A stretch of 64,000 bases of DNA from positions 1 through 64,000 of the forward strand of contig CAZHBD010000001.1 in NCBI GenBank assembly GCA_964530555.1, given 5' to 3'. The DNA comes from CAZHBD01 sp964530555. Its GTDB lineage: Bacteria > Patescibacteriota > Saccharimonadia > Saccharimonadales > AWTP1-31. Position 1 is the stretch's first letter. Every line of letters begins with the position of its first letter. Below the pieces are notes generated by a model, which had not been told where the DNA came from, made no database searches, and saw nothing but the letters and a program-made list of their open reading frames with translations. Positions 17,591-26,507 of the stretch are shown here, one piece after another. Position numbers and translations under genes: made by a program.

Positions 17591-18313
17591 ATGGCCAAAG
17601 CTAAGAAGTTGTCAATTGTTATTCCGTGCTATAACGAAAAGCACACTATCGAGACGACTTTAAGCGAAGTCTATGAGGTGAAATTGGGCACTACCAAAAA
17701 GGAAATTCTCATTGTGGACGATGGCTCAAAAGATGGCACACGAGAGATACTCAAAAAACTGGCGAGGAAACACCGCAACATTAAGCTGTTATTTCAAGAC
17801 AAAAACCAAGGCAAGGGTGCTGCGCTGAAGCGGGGAATTCTGGAGTCTACTGGCGATGTTGTCGTCGTCCAAGATGCCGATTTAGAGTATGACCCGCAAG
17901 AATATATTCGATTGCTATATCCCATCGAGCGTGGGCATGCAGATGTTGTCTATGGTTCACGGTTTATTGGTGGTGAGCCGCATCGGATCATATATTTTAA
18001 GAACCAAGTAGCAAATAAGTTCTTAACATTTTTGTCTAATTTATTCACGGGCCTCAACCTGACAGATATGGAAACGTGCTATAAGATGATGAAAGGGGAC
18101 TTGGCACGAAATTTAGCAAAGGATTTGCAGGCTCAGCGCTTTGGGTTCGAGCCAGAAATTACTGCACGGATTGCCAAGAGCAACGCTGCCGTCTACGAAA
18201 TTGGCATCAGTTACTATGGTCGCAGTAAAGAAGAAGGTAAGAAGATTGGCTATCGGGATGGGTTGAAAGCTGTTTGGGAGATCATCTATTTTAATGTCTT
18301 CGTTAGAAAATAG
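17591..18313 (+). CDS. GT2-family glycosyltransferase (polyprenyl-phosphate sugar synthase-like)
   Basis: A 240-residue enzyme with all DPM1-type motifs: IVIPCYNEKHTIE, LIVDDGSKDGT, NQGKGAALKRG, VVQDADLEYDP (the DxD) and VYGSRFIGG. Its C-terminal DMETCYKMMKGD stretch is typical of dolichol-phosphate mannose synthases. It is followed after 2 bases by a large GT-C-like membrane protein, which could use the lipid-linked sugar on the outer face. Confidence 0.9.
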   Translation: MAKAKKLSIVIPCYNEKHTIETTLSEVYEVKLGTTKKEILIVDDGSKDGTREILKKLARKHRNIKLLFQDKNQGKGAALKRGILESTGDVVVVQDADLEYDPQEYIRLLYPIERGHADVVYGSRFIGGEPHRIIYFKNQVANKFLTFLSNLFTGLNLTDMETCYKMMKGDLARNLAKDLQAQRFGFEPEITARIAKSNAAVYEIGISYYGRSKEEGKKIGYRDGLKAVWEIIYFNVFVRK

Positions 18314-18315
18314 TT

Positions 18316-20181
18316 ATGCCGCAACGAAATACTCGCCGACCTGCTAAAAAAACTTCCAAACAGTCAAAGCGCTCCACCAAAACGACGGCTTCCGGGGCAA
18401 TGGCGAATATCAAACGGCTTGGGCGAGGGTTTTATAACTGGCTCAGAGCATTTCTTAGAGCTAATTGGAAGGGTTTGCTGGTTATTACTTTGGCAACCAT
18501 TATTTTCTTTTGGCCGGTGCTTGTGCGTCTTGGGACTTACAGCGAGGGTGGTGATGCTATGTTTAACGCTTGGACATTGGCACGGGATCACCACTGCCTA
18601 CTCCGCCAAAACTGCCCAAATTTTGCTGACGGCAACATTTACTTTCCTAACAAAGACACTATGCTGTATTCCGAGACACAGCTTTCAGTTGGCTTGGTTA
18701 GTCTACCACTACGACTGATTAGCCAAAACCCCATTTTCTACAACAATGTCATGACGGTCTTCAGTATGTTTATGATAGGATTCTTCATGTATTTACTTGC
18801 AAAGCATTTAAGCAGAAACCAAGAATTGCTGTCAATTATGGCTGGGTTGATTTTTGAGTTTTCGCCTTATCGCATGCCAGCGGTTTGGCATCTTCAGAAT
18901 CTTAGTATTTGCATGCTGCCCCTAGCAGTACTAATGATTCTTAAGTTTGTGCAAAAGCCCCTAAAACGGTACATAATTGTGCTCTTCTTGTCTCTTTCTT
19001 ATGTATTCTTTGCTTCCTGGGTGCAGATGGTGTTCGTTCTTATGGTCGTTGGCGTACTACTATTGGGCCTATGGGTATTTAAGATGGCGAGGCATCGCCA
19101 GCTGCTAATTGCAGCAACGGTAGTTTTTATGGCGATTCTGTGCACACTGCCCCTTATGAAGCAATATATTGATTTTTCTAAGCAAAGTAATGCGAAGTTC
19201 GGGCTATCGGACCAAATCATGTATTCGTCAAGTCTTGCTGATTATTTTATTCCTCACTCCGGGACCCTTCTCGGGAAACTTCTAAATGTTACTGGGGCAA
19301 CAATTACAAAGAACAGCTACAATCCCGATAGTGCCTCCTATATGGGTTTTGGTCTCTACGGTGTGGCTTTTTTATCCGTTTTTTTTGTTTGTAGATACCG
19401 AAAGAGTAAGCCTGATAAAGGTAATGACGCGAAACTCATTGCATTATTTTCTTTGGTAGGCTTAATTGGGTTCGTGATATCCTTAGGGCCATTACTTAAG
19501 GTTTTCGGAAGCTATACCTACGGCTGGCTACCCGACGGTTCAAAGCTCACTTTTCCGTTGCCCTGGCTGGCAATAAACAAAATTTTCCCACAGCTTAGTT
19601 TCATCCGCGCCATAGGGCGTGCAGCTGCCATAACACTATTTGCCTTATGCTGTTTGTTAGCAATTTATTCCCACTACTCACGCAGATACTTTTCACAGAA
19701 GCAGTTTAGAATTTCAATGGGTATAGTTATTGCGCTAATCGTCGTTGAAATTCTACCGGCTCATACAATAGCTATGAGCCCTGTGCCTTATACTTACCAT
19801 TGGTCAATCCCAAAAGTTTACAAATACATAAAAAACAACGATAGCATAGACCGTATCCTTATATTAAACACAGACTTAGATTATAAGGATGCGCCACTGC
19901 CGATTGCACGCGCCGAGCAAGTTCTATGGGCTGGGTACCATAATAAGAACATTTTCAATGGATACAGTGGGTATGAGCCTGCGCAATACAAAACGCAACT
20001 TGGTGATTTTAAAGATTTCACGACAGAAGATGTGCCCAAATTGAAAAAGCTAGGGATCAGGTACGTTTTACTGGATAAATCATTAGTTTCAAAAACGCCA
20101 GATCTTCATATTAGCCTCGATCGCATACTTCCAGCTAGGATCTATAGTGATGAACGATTTAATCTGTACCAAATACAATAG
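18316..20181 (+). CDS. Large polytopic membrane protein, GT-C glycosyltransferase-like
   Basis: A 621-residue protein. A basic N-terminus (residues 1-45, rich in K, R and T) is followed by about 11 hydrophobic helices. The first outside loop contains YSEGGDAMFNAW with E77 and D80, the place where GT-C enzymes keep their catalytic acid. The last 110 residues form a soluble domain (KVYKYIKNNDSIDRILIL). The layout resembles YfhO/PMT-like GT-C transferases. It follows a polyprenyl-phosphate sugar synthase by 2 bases, which supports a role in transferring lipid-linked sugars outside the cell. The substrate is unknown. Confidence 0.65.
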   Translation: MPQRNTRRPAKKTSKQSKRSTKTTASGAMANIKRLGRGFYNWLRAFLRANWKGLLVITLATIIFFWPVLVRLGTYSEGGDAMFNAWTLARDHHCLLRQNCPNFADGNIYFPNKDTMLYSETQLSVGLVSLPLRLISQNPIFYNNVMTVFSMFMIGFFMYLLAKHLSRNQELLSIMAGLIFEFSPYRMPAVWHLQNLSICMLPLAVLMILKFVQKPLKRYIIVLFLSLSYVFFASWVQMVFVLMVVGVLLLGLWVFKMARHRQLLIAATVVFMAILCTLPLMKQYIDFSKQSNAKFGLSDQIMYSSSLADYFIPHSGTLLGKLLNVTGATITKNSYNPDSASYMGFGLYGVAFLSVFFVCRYRKSKPDKGNDAKLIALFSLVGLIGFVISLGPLLKVFGSYTYGWLPDGSKLTFPLPWLAINKIFPQLSFIRAIGRAAAITLFALCCLLAIYSHYSRRYFSQKQFRISMGIVIALIVVEILPAHTIAMSPVPYTYHWSIPKVYKYIKNNDSIDRILILNTDLDYKDAPLPIARAEQVLWAGYHNKNIFNGYSGYEPAQYKTQLGDFKDFTTEDVPKLKKLGIRYVLLDKSLVSKTPDLHISLDRILPARIYSDERFNLYQIQ

Positions 20182-20195
20182 GAGTAATATTAGAT

Positions 20196-22142
20196 ATGAT
20201 TATGCCGGTATTAAGAACAAAGCAAACACTAGTTGCTAACGCTTGCTTAGTTGTGGCAACAGTAATTTTTACTCTCGGAGCCAGACCACTACTAGTTATT
20301 ACATCTATTATGTGTTTTGTACTATTCATACCAATGCCCAGAATATTTAATAGTTTTCTTAGCAGAGTAATAGTTGCGTTATTCTTCTCCCTGTCGCTCT
20401 TACAGGCTGCTGCTTCTATACAATATATCATTAAACCAAACGGCGGGTTTGTTCTAATAGGGTGCATTTATACGGTTTTATGTACCACAATACTTTGGGC
20501 ATTCGGTGAAAAAGTAAAAAAACGCCCTATACTGACGCGTGTTGATGCATTGGTATTCAGCGGTTGCCTATTATTTGTCCTGCCGTTTTTTAGCTTGTTA
20601 AAGGGAAATATTTTGGTGAATATTACCAAGGTTGCAAGCGTGCAAACTGTTGACGCCTCTGCTCACTTTATAGATATAATGGCAGACACAGAAATCCAAA
20701 ACTTCCATTACCAAAGTGGTTATTACCCAAGGGGGTTTCATGTCTCCACGGCATTTATCGTTAGTAGTTTTAATAATTCGCCAACCACACTAAGTTGGAA
20801 AACAAAGTCATTTATATACCTAGGACTTTATTTCTTTTATGCTTCCTTGCTCATGATAATGCTTGGGTATGCATGTCTATCAGTATCTCTGAGATTTGCT
20901 AAGCATTATATCGATTTCACTTCACAAATTGCTATGGTCGGGTCTATTTCTGCTTTATCCACAATACTATATCTATGGCTATTCATGAATGAAGGTTATC
21001 TCAACTATTACTATGTGATAGCAACGATCATCACGGCTGTTCTATATATTATTGAAAATGACAAGGCAGACTCAAGGAAGCAAATACTGTCAGCAAAGAT
21101 CAGGGATAAATGGCCTATGGTTGCGTATCTCCTGTTGACTGTAGGAGTAAGCCTTAGCTGGCCTCTACTTACTCCTCCTATTATTCTCACTCAGGCCCTG
21201 TGGATTTGGCCAACCAAACACGTAAAACAAACCATAAAACTTATTTTGTTTAATAGTATGAATTTATCATTAATTCTGGTTCTGCTCTTCCATATATTAG
21301 GCCTGTACTTTCAAATTCATTATATGAAAGGGAACCAGCAGGCGTTAAATCTGGACGGTTCGATACGCAGTTTTAACTTGCCACTTTTATTGCTTGGCTG
21401 GCCAGCGGTGCTAGGGTTACTTTTATCCAAGAAAGATAGCGAGCTACTTAGAATACTAGTAGTAGTTATTTTACTGCCGTTAGGGCTTCTCACACTAGGT
21501 ATAGCAAGTCTACAGCTATTTACTCTTGGAAGTACGCGCTACTACTTAATCAAAACATCGATGCTAGTAGAAATGTTGATATTGGTAATGGTCATTGCCT
21601 TTCTTGCTGCTGAAATGGCGAAACGAAAAATTGATAACTTAACTAGACTCATTTCTCTCCCCCTAGTTTTAGGATTCATAGTGGTGGTTAACATCTCATT
21701 GCTGCCCGAGCCCCTTAAAGAAGTGCGTTCATTGTTTCGTGATTATTCGAATGTCCCAAAACCTGACTATTTAGACAGTGACGCACGCCTTGTCACGCAG
21801 TTGGGTGTCAAAGGGAAAATAACTAACCGAAATATTAGTGTACTCCATTACAATAATGAAAAAGGCATGATCTATGCTCACGCAGGTACGTCTCTTTATG
21901 CACACGACCTCGGAATCAGTTCGTCTAGCGAAGTTGCAGAGTGTTTTGGGGAAATACAGTTTAATATTTTGGCGTACCATGCTTTTGATGCCTCCATGCA
22001 GCCAAAATTGATACAGAGCGTACAAGATTGTGAGGCTTATGCCTACTCTCAAGAAGAGCCGTTCTACATCGTGACAGATAAAGGGTCAATTCACTCATTG
22101 AAGACTATTTTTGGGACAAAGCCGATATTTCTCGCTGAGTAA
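20196..22142 (+). CDS. Large polytopic membrane protein, possible GT-C glycosyltransferase or polymerase
   Basis: A 648-residue protein with about 14 hydrophobic segments. The loop after the fourth or fifth helix carries HFIDIMADTEI and YYPRGFHVSTAFI. A Y-P-x-G-x-H pattern of this kind occurs in large predicted GT-C families. The C-terminal 130 residues are soluble and contain several cysteines. It is 14 bases after the previous GT-C-like gene with GGAG in between, so they are co-transcribed. Codon use looks AT-richer than the neighbours. The function is inferred from context only. Confidence 0.55.
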   Translation: MIMPVLRTKQTLVANACLVVATVIFTLGARPLLVITSIMCFVLFIPMPRIFNSFLSRVIVALFFSLSLLQAAASIQYIIKPNGGFVLIGCIYTVLCTTILWAFGEKVKKRPILTRVDALVFSGCLLFVLPFFSLLKGNILVNITKVASVQTVDASAHFIDIMADTEIQNFHYQSGYYPRGFHVSTAFIVSSFNNSPTTLSWKTKSFIYLGLYFFYASLLMIMLGYACLSVSLRFAKHYIDFTSQIAMVGSISALSTILYLWLFMNEGYLNYYYVIATIITAVLYIIENDKADSRKQILSAKIRDKWPMVAYLLLTVGVSLSWPLLTPPIILTQALWIWPTKHVKQTIKLILFNSMNLSLILVLLFHILGLYFQIHYMKGNQQALNLDGSIRSFNLPLLLLGWPAVLGLLLSKKDSELLRILVVVILLPLGLLTLGIASLQLFTLGSTRYYLIKTSMLVEMLILVMVIAFLAAEMAKRKIDNLTRLISLPLVLGFIVVVNISLLPEPLKEVRSLFRDYSNVPKPDYLDSDARLVTQLGVKGKITNRNISVLHYNNEKGMIYAHAGTSLYAHDLGISSSSEVAECFGEIQFNILAYHAFDASMQPKLIQSVQDCEAYAYSQEEPFYIVTDKGSIHSLKTIFGTKPIFLAE

Positions 22143-24011
22143 CTAACGGTTTAGGTTGACAATTGCTGGACCGTTATTAAGACGGCCATTGCCCCACCAT
22201 GTTTCAAAAACAAATGACTGGTAGGCGGTATAGAGGTTTTGAATATTGCCACTTGAGGTTTTGTCAATCCCAGAAATGTTATTTTGGCTGATATGTATCA
22301 ATGCATCGCTGCTGCGCACCCCCACGCTCCCAGGCCCCCACCAGTATTCACGTACATAACTCTTGCTGGCCAGGTAAAGCTGTTCATAGCCGCCTGTCAT
22401 GGTTTTTTTTGCCTCCTTTACTTCTTCTCCGGGTTGTAGGGTGATAATCTTGGCTGGATTACTGAACCCACTGCCTGGTCGCCACCAAGTCTCGTGTACT
22501 CCAGTTTTTGTGACGGTATACAACAGCTCAGTCCCATCACTTTTTGTGTGCTTCTGTAAATCCACAGTGTCCCTTAGGCTAGTAACGGCTATTCGCTCAA
22601 TCTCGCTATTAATAGGCCATTTCATTCGATAAACATTGTAGGGCGCTGCTACATAAACTTCATCTCGACCATCAAATGCTACGGATTTATAGATCTTTAA
22701 TGCGTTATTTATATTCCATAGACGGTAGCCGCTGCTAATCACAGTGTTATTTCTCCACCAATATTCGTATGGACCATCGTTGGCTAATACATATAAACGA
22801 AAAGTTGTCTGCCCCCCCTCGTCTTTTTGATCTGCAACAACGCCTTTAGTGTTCGCAAGCGTTATTACCCTTGGTATGTCTTTACTAAAGCTTCGTCCGT
22901 CGTTAGACACTGACTTGTAAATTCCGCTTTCCGTTGCGATATATACTGCCAGGCTGCCAGAACCGTCGTTATGAACATCAAAATCAAGAATTCGTTCACC
23001 TCCTGGGGAGGTGGCGATTGCTGTTCTTTGAATTCCGTTACTACCTGACCACCACGCATTGAGAAATAGCTGGGTGTCGGTCGAAGTAAATAATTGCTCT
23101 GTGTCGTTGAATCGTACCTTCTTTATGTGTCGAATATAATATGTCTCGCCGCTATTTGTTGCACCAAACCAATCATTAAACATGCGCCAGTAGTTTCGGT
23201 TGCCGTAAGCGCTACAGCTATCGCCGGTTCCATATAAGTTGTTGAGTGCAGCTTGATTGGGCTGGTACGGCGTGTAATTATAAAGACCTGCAGTTGCGGC
23301 TGACTGGATACTGACGTTAGAGCCACCACAGCCGGAATTTGGGTTGTACTGGACATACGCCGTGGCACCTGAACGGTAGTTAAAGGTATTTGGCTGACGA
23401 GCATAGCGCTTGAATTGTCGAGCGGCATTATATACTTGATTAAAGAAACCATAGTACGCGCTATCGCAAGCTGCAGTATCCGGGCACCCATAACCCATGG
23501 CGCTGCGATATTGGATACTCCACGGCCAGTCGTCTGTTACCAAGCTCTGCTCTTTTTGTAACGTCACTAATAATGCTTGGGGGTTTACGCCACAGGCTCG
23601 GGCAACATCATAAATTATCTGAGCACCAGATCTGGTTGCAGTGGTTATGTTGCCATCGCAATAACTGTCAGCACTTTTGTTGGGTATGCTTTCGCTATAA
23701 TCCTTAAGGCAGGTGTAAGGTGGTGCATAGCCATTTTGTGTTCCCCATTCAGCACGCGTGTAGTAGCGTGAGCCATTCCAGTGGCTGGAGTTTTGTGTGC
23801 CATTGGTGTCACAGTTAGGGACCTTCGCATTAAGAAAATTTTGAATGTCTCCCGAGTTCATGCTACCCGAATTGAAAAAAATAGAGTCATCGGTGATTCG
23901 GCTTGCTTGAAACTCGCTGCCTGAAAGCGCTTTTGCCGGGGTAAAGGTACAAACAAGGCAACCTAGCACAGTTACGAAGATTGCGATTAGTTTAGGCAAT
24001 CGTCGCTTCAT
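22143..24011 (-). CDS. Secreted lysozyme/transglycosylase-like protein with C-terminal repeat domain
   Basis: A 622-residue protein. Residues 1-28 are a signal peptide (cut likely after TPAKA). Residues about 35-285 resemble a wall-associated domain I associate with Actinobacteria and Saccharibacteria: SIFFNSGSMNSGDIQNFLNA, then ACGVNPQALLVTLQKEQSLV with E154 placed like a lytic-transglycosylase acid, then a region rich in paired cysteines ending YWRMFNDWFGAT. Residues about 290-622 are repeats of 45-60 residues with a W-W pair (ETWWRPGSG, REYWWGPGS), probably a beta-propeller or lectin. It starts in the stop of the next gene upstream (TAATG). A role on peptidoglycan or a partner cell is inferred. 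Confidence 0.65.
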   Translation of the reverse strand: MKRRLPKLIAIFVTVLGCLVCTFTPAKALSGSEFQASRITDDSIFFNSGSMNSGDIQNFLNAKVPNCDTNGTQNSSHWNGSRYYTRAEWGTQNGYAPPYTCLKDYSESIPNKSADSYCDGNITTATRSGAQIIYDVARACGVNPQALLVTLQKEQSLVTDDWPWSIQYRSAMGYGCPDTAACDSAYYGFFNQVYNAARQFKRYARQPNTFNYRSGATAYVQYNPNSGCGGSNVSIQSAATAGLYNYTPYQPNQAALNNLYGTGDSCSAYGNRNYWRMFNDWFGATNSGETYYIRHIKKVRFNDTEQLFTSTDTQLFLNAWWSGSNGIQRTAIATSPGGERILDFDVHNDGSGSLAVYIATESGIYKSVSNDGRSFSKDIPRVITLANTKGVVADQKDEGGQTTFRLYVLANDGPYEYWWRNNTVISSGYRLWNINNALKIYKSVAFDGRDEVYVAAPYNVYRMKWPINSEIERIAVTSLRDTVDLQKHTKSDGTELLYTVTKTGVHETWWRPGSGFSNPAKIITLQPGEEVKEAKKTMTGGYEQLYLASKSYVREYWWGPGSVGVRSSDALIHISQNNISGIDKTSSGNIQNLYTAYQSFVFETWWGNGRLNNGPAIVNLNR

Positions 24012-24583
24012 TAATTGACCTCCACGTTACGAGTCGCTTCACCAGAAGCGGTACTAGAGCTATAGCTTACAGTCAGTTTCCATGTGCCTTTGGTCAGGTT
24101 TACCGACATAGGCGCACAGCTCGTATAGCTAGAGTTCTGAAATCCCTGGCTTGTTGTGCTCTTATTGGTTTGCTCCTTCGCGAAGGTTGCAGTACAAGTG
24201 CCGCCATCCTCGAATACGCCTGTTACATATGCACTGATGCTTACGTCGCCACTTGCAACGGCTGAGCCTTGTGGTGGGCTGACAATTACCACGTTGGCTG
24301 ACTTTTTTTGGCCCTGGCTACTGTTACTGTTTGAGCTTGAGCCAGAGCTCTGTTGGTTTTTAACGATTGCATCCTTAGTTTTGTCAACCTCTTGTTTTTC
24401 TTCCGGTGTTGCAGGTGAGTAGTCAACAGAATTAGTGCCTCGTGGCGCTGATGTTGCAGGTGCTTTCGTCTCGTGGTGAAGTTGCTTATAGCCTAAAAAA
24501 CCAGCACTCGCAAGTACCATGGCGCCGGTCAGGATAAGAGCCAGCTTCTTTCTTGAAGGGCGTTTTTTTGGAGTGTATACCAT
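24011..24583 (-). CDS. Membrane-anchored protein with C-terminal Ig-like domain
   Basis: A 190-residue protein: a basic N-terminus, one anchor helix (residues about 12-28), a low-complexity linker rich in S, N and Q (about 75-95), and a beta-sandwich domain starting VVIVSPPQGSAVASGDVSI. Two cysteines, at about 133 and 157, could form a disulfide. It is the first gene of a two-gene operon with the secreted transglycosylase-like protein and may position it at the surface. TAAAAT (24590-24595, minus strand) lies 6 bases before the ATG. Confidence 0.6.
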   Translation of the reverse strand: MVYTPKKRPSRKKLALILTGAMVLASAGFLGYKQLHHETKAPATSAPRGTNSVDYSPATPEEKQEVDKTKDAIVKNQQSSGSSSNSNSSQGQKKSANVVIVSPPQGSAVASGDVSISAYVTGVFEDGGTCTATFAKEQTNKSTTSQGFQNSSYTSCAPMSVNLTKGTWKLTVSYSSSTASGEATRNVEVN

Positions 24584-24679
24584 GTTTTTATTTTACCAAC
24601 TTTGTACATAAACATTAGCATATTTCTTACTGAACTTCAAGATAATAGGCGATTTTTTGACCAAAAGAACTACTTTGTT

Positions 24680-24688
24680 TGCTATTAT
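24680..24688 (+). promoter_or_regulatory. Extended -10 promoter of manC, near-leaderless
   Basis: TGCTATTAT, an extended -10 element, ends 6 bases before the manC ATG at 24695. A TTGACC at 24657-24662 is 20 bases upstream, long for a standard spacer. No ribosome binding site fits between the promoter and the start. Confidence 0.55.
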
Positions 24689-24694
24689 GATGAC

Positions 24695-25741
24695 ATGATT
24701 TCAGTCATTATTGCTGGAGGGTCAGGTACACGGCTATGGCCCCTCTCTACACCAGATTACCCAAAGCATCTCCTCAAAATAAACGGTCAAAATAAGTCGC
24801 TTTTACAAAACACCTATGAGAGAGTAAAAGAAATTAGCAGTACGGTGTACGTCATAACCGACAAGAGCCACGCGCACCACATAAAAGATCAGTTACCCGA
24901 TTTACCAGACGACAACTTTATTATGGAACCGGCACGACGAGGTACTGCTAACTGTATAGTCGCTGGCCTGGTGGTTATCTCGCAGCAGACTGCAAATCAT
25001 GATGAACCAATCGCATTTTTACCAGCCGATCACTACATTCGCGATGTCAAAGGCTTTGCCTACACCTTTGCACGTGCCGAAACGGTGTCCCAAAAAGAAG
25101 GTCGGATTGTTCTGATAGGCGTTGAACCAAACTATGCAGCAACGGGTTTTGGCTACATCCAGAAGGGTGAAAAGTACGAAAAATCTCTAGTGTTTAATGT
25201 CCATTCGTTTAAAGAAAAGCCGGACTTTAAGACGGCTCAAAAGTATCTCAAAAGTGGCAATTACGTCTGGAACTCAGGCTCATTTGTGGGCTCTGTGAAT
25301 ACCTTTCTTGAGAAGATCAAAAACTATGCACCAGATTTGTTTGAGAACTATCAAAAACTCACTGCTGCAAAAAATCAGGATGATTACCTAAAGACATATC
25401 TTACGTTCGAGTCAGACTCTATCGACTATGCACTCATTGAGCGCGTTAAAGATTTGCTCGTTATTCCTGCTGCGTTTGACTGGATGGATCTAGGGTCGTT
25501 CCCAGACTTGCATAAAGCCGTGGACATTGACGAGCAAGGTAATCATTATCACGGCGAGCAGATCGAAGTTGAGAATGTGACAAATTCATTCATTCAGAAT
25601 TATGAAGATCGTCCGTTGGCAGTCATTGGGCTCGACGGTGTGGTAGTGGTTAACTCACCAAACGGTATTTTAGTGGCCCGCAAGGATCTGGCGCAAAAGG
25701 TTGGTGATGTCAGTAAGCGGTTTCATAAGGAGAAAAAGTGA
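24695..25741 (+). CDS. manC: Mannose-1-phosphate guanylyltransferase
   Basis: The open frame begins at 24602, but homology starts at MISVIIAGGSGTRLWPLS, so the ATG at 24695 is the start (348 residues). The nucleotide-binding G-G-S-G-T-R-L-W-P motif (residues 8-16), the PADHYI motif and the FKEKP sugar-binding motif are present. It makes GDP-mannose from mannose-1-phosphate and GTP. The C-terminal isomerase domain of bifunctional enzymes is absent. It overlaps by 4 bases the phosphomannomutase gene, which supplies its substrate. Confidence 0.92.
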   Translation: MISVIIAGGSGTRLWPLSTPDYPKHLLKINGQNKSLLQNTYERVKEISSTVYVITDKSHAHHIKDQLPDLPDDNFIMEPARRGTANCIVAGLVVISQQTANHDEPIAFLPADHYIRDVKGFAYTFARAETVSQKEGRIVLIGVEPNYAATGFGYIQKGEKYEKSLVFNVHSFKEKPDFKTAQKYLKSGNYVWNSGSFVGSVNTFLEKIKNYAPDLFENYQKLTAAKNQDDYLKTYLTFESDSIDYALIERVKDLLVIPAAFDWMDLGSFPDLHKAVDIDEQGNHYHGEQIEVENVTNSFIQNYEDRPLAVIGLDGVVVVNSPNGILVARKDLAQKVGDVSKRFHKEKK

Positions 25742-26493
25742 AACGTAAAATTATAGCGTTCGATCTGGATGGGACGTTAGCCGAAAGTAAATCTCCATTG
25801 TCTGATGAAATGGCCGAAGTTCTCAACGAGCTGCTTACCCAGTTTCAGGTGTGCGTTATTTCTGGGGGTCGGTTCGAGCAATTTGAAAAGCAGCTTCTGG
25901 CTAATCTCAAGGCTGACCCAGCGAAACTCGAGATGCTCCATCTCATGCCAACCTGCGGAACGCGTTACTATCGGTACGACCTTGAAAAAGCTGACTGGCA
26001 CAAAGTTTATGCAGAAGATTTCACCGAAAGCGAAAAACGGAAAATCATCGGTGCAATGAATAAAGTATTGGATGAGCTACATATGCGCGCCGACAAACCC
26101 TGGGGGGAGATTATTGAGGACCGAGGAAGCCAGGTGACGCTATCCGCACTCGGGCAAGAAGCACCGGTGGCAGAAAAAGAAGCGTGGGATCCCGACCAGA
26201 CAAAGAAGCAGGCACTGCGCGATGCGATTCAGGCATTGATCCCAGAATTTGAGGTGCGAGCAGGCGGTACGACCTCGATCGATGTTACTAAACTGGGTAT
26301 TGATAAGGCGTACGGGATGAAGAAATTGATGAGCATGCTGGAAGTCAGTAAAGAAGAGATACTGTTCTTCGGTGATCGTTTGTCCGAAGGTGGCAATGAC
26401 TACCCAGTTAAGGCTATGGGGGTTGATTCGCTGGAAGTTTCTCACTGGCAGCATACGGCCATTGCCTTACGGGCTATTCTGGCGGTTTTATAG
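25738..26493 (+). CDS. Eukaryote-type phosphomannomutase (HAD-IIB family)
   Basis: A 251-residue HAD phosphatase-fold protein starting with GTG. Motif I is FDLDGTL (D9 and D11). ISGGR, CGTRYYRYD, GGTTSIDVTKLGIDKAYG and FGDRLSEGGNDYP follow in the order seen in PMM1/PMM2 of eukaryotes, not in the larger bacterial ManB/AlgC family. It would convert mannose-6-phosphate to mannose-1-phosphate for the overlapping manC. Generic sugar phosphatase activity remains possible, but the operon supports the mutase. Confidence 0.85.
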   Translation: MKRKIIAFDLDGTLAESKSPLSDEMAEVLNELLTQFQVCVISGGRFEQFEKQLLANLKADPAKLEMLHLMPTCGTRYYRYDLEKADWHKVYAEDFTESEKRKIIGAMNKVLDELHMRADKPWGEIIEDRGSQVTLSALGQEAPVAEKEAWDPDQTKKQALRDAIQALIPEFEVRAGGTTSIDVTKLGIDKAYGMKKLMSMLEVSKEEILFFGDRLSEGGNDYPVKAMGVDSLEVSHWQHTAIALRAILAVL

Positions 26494-26507
26494 TCTTTTG
26501 AATGGCG

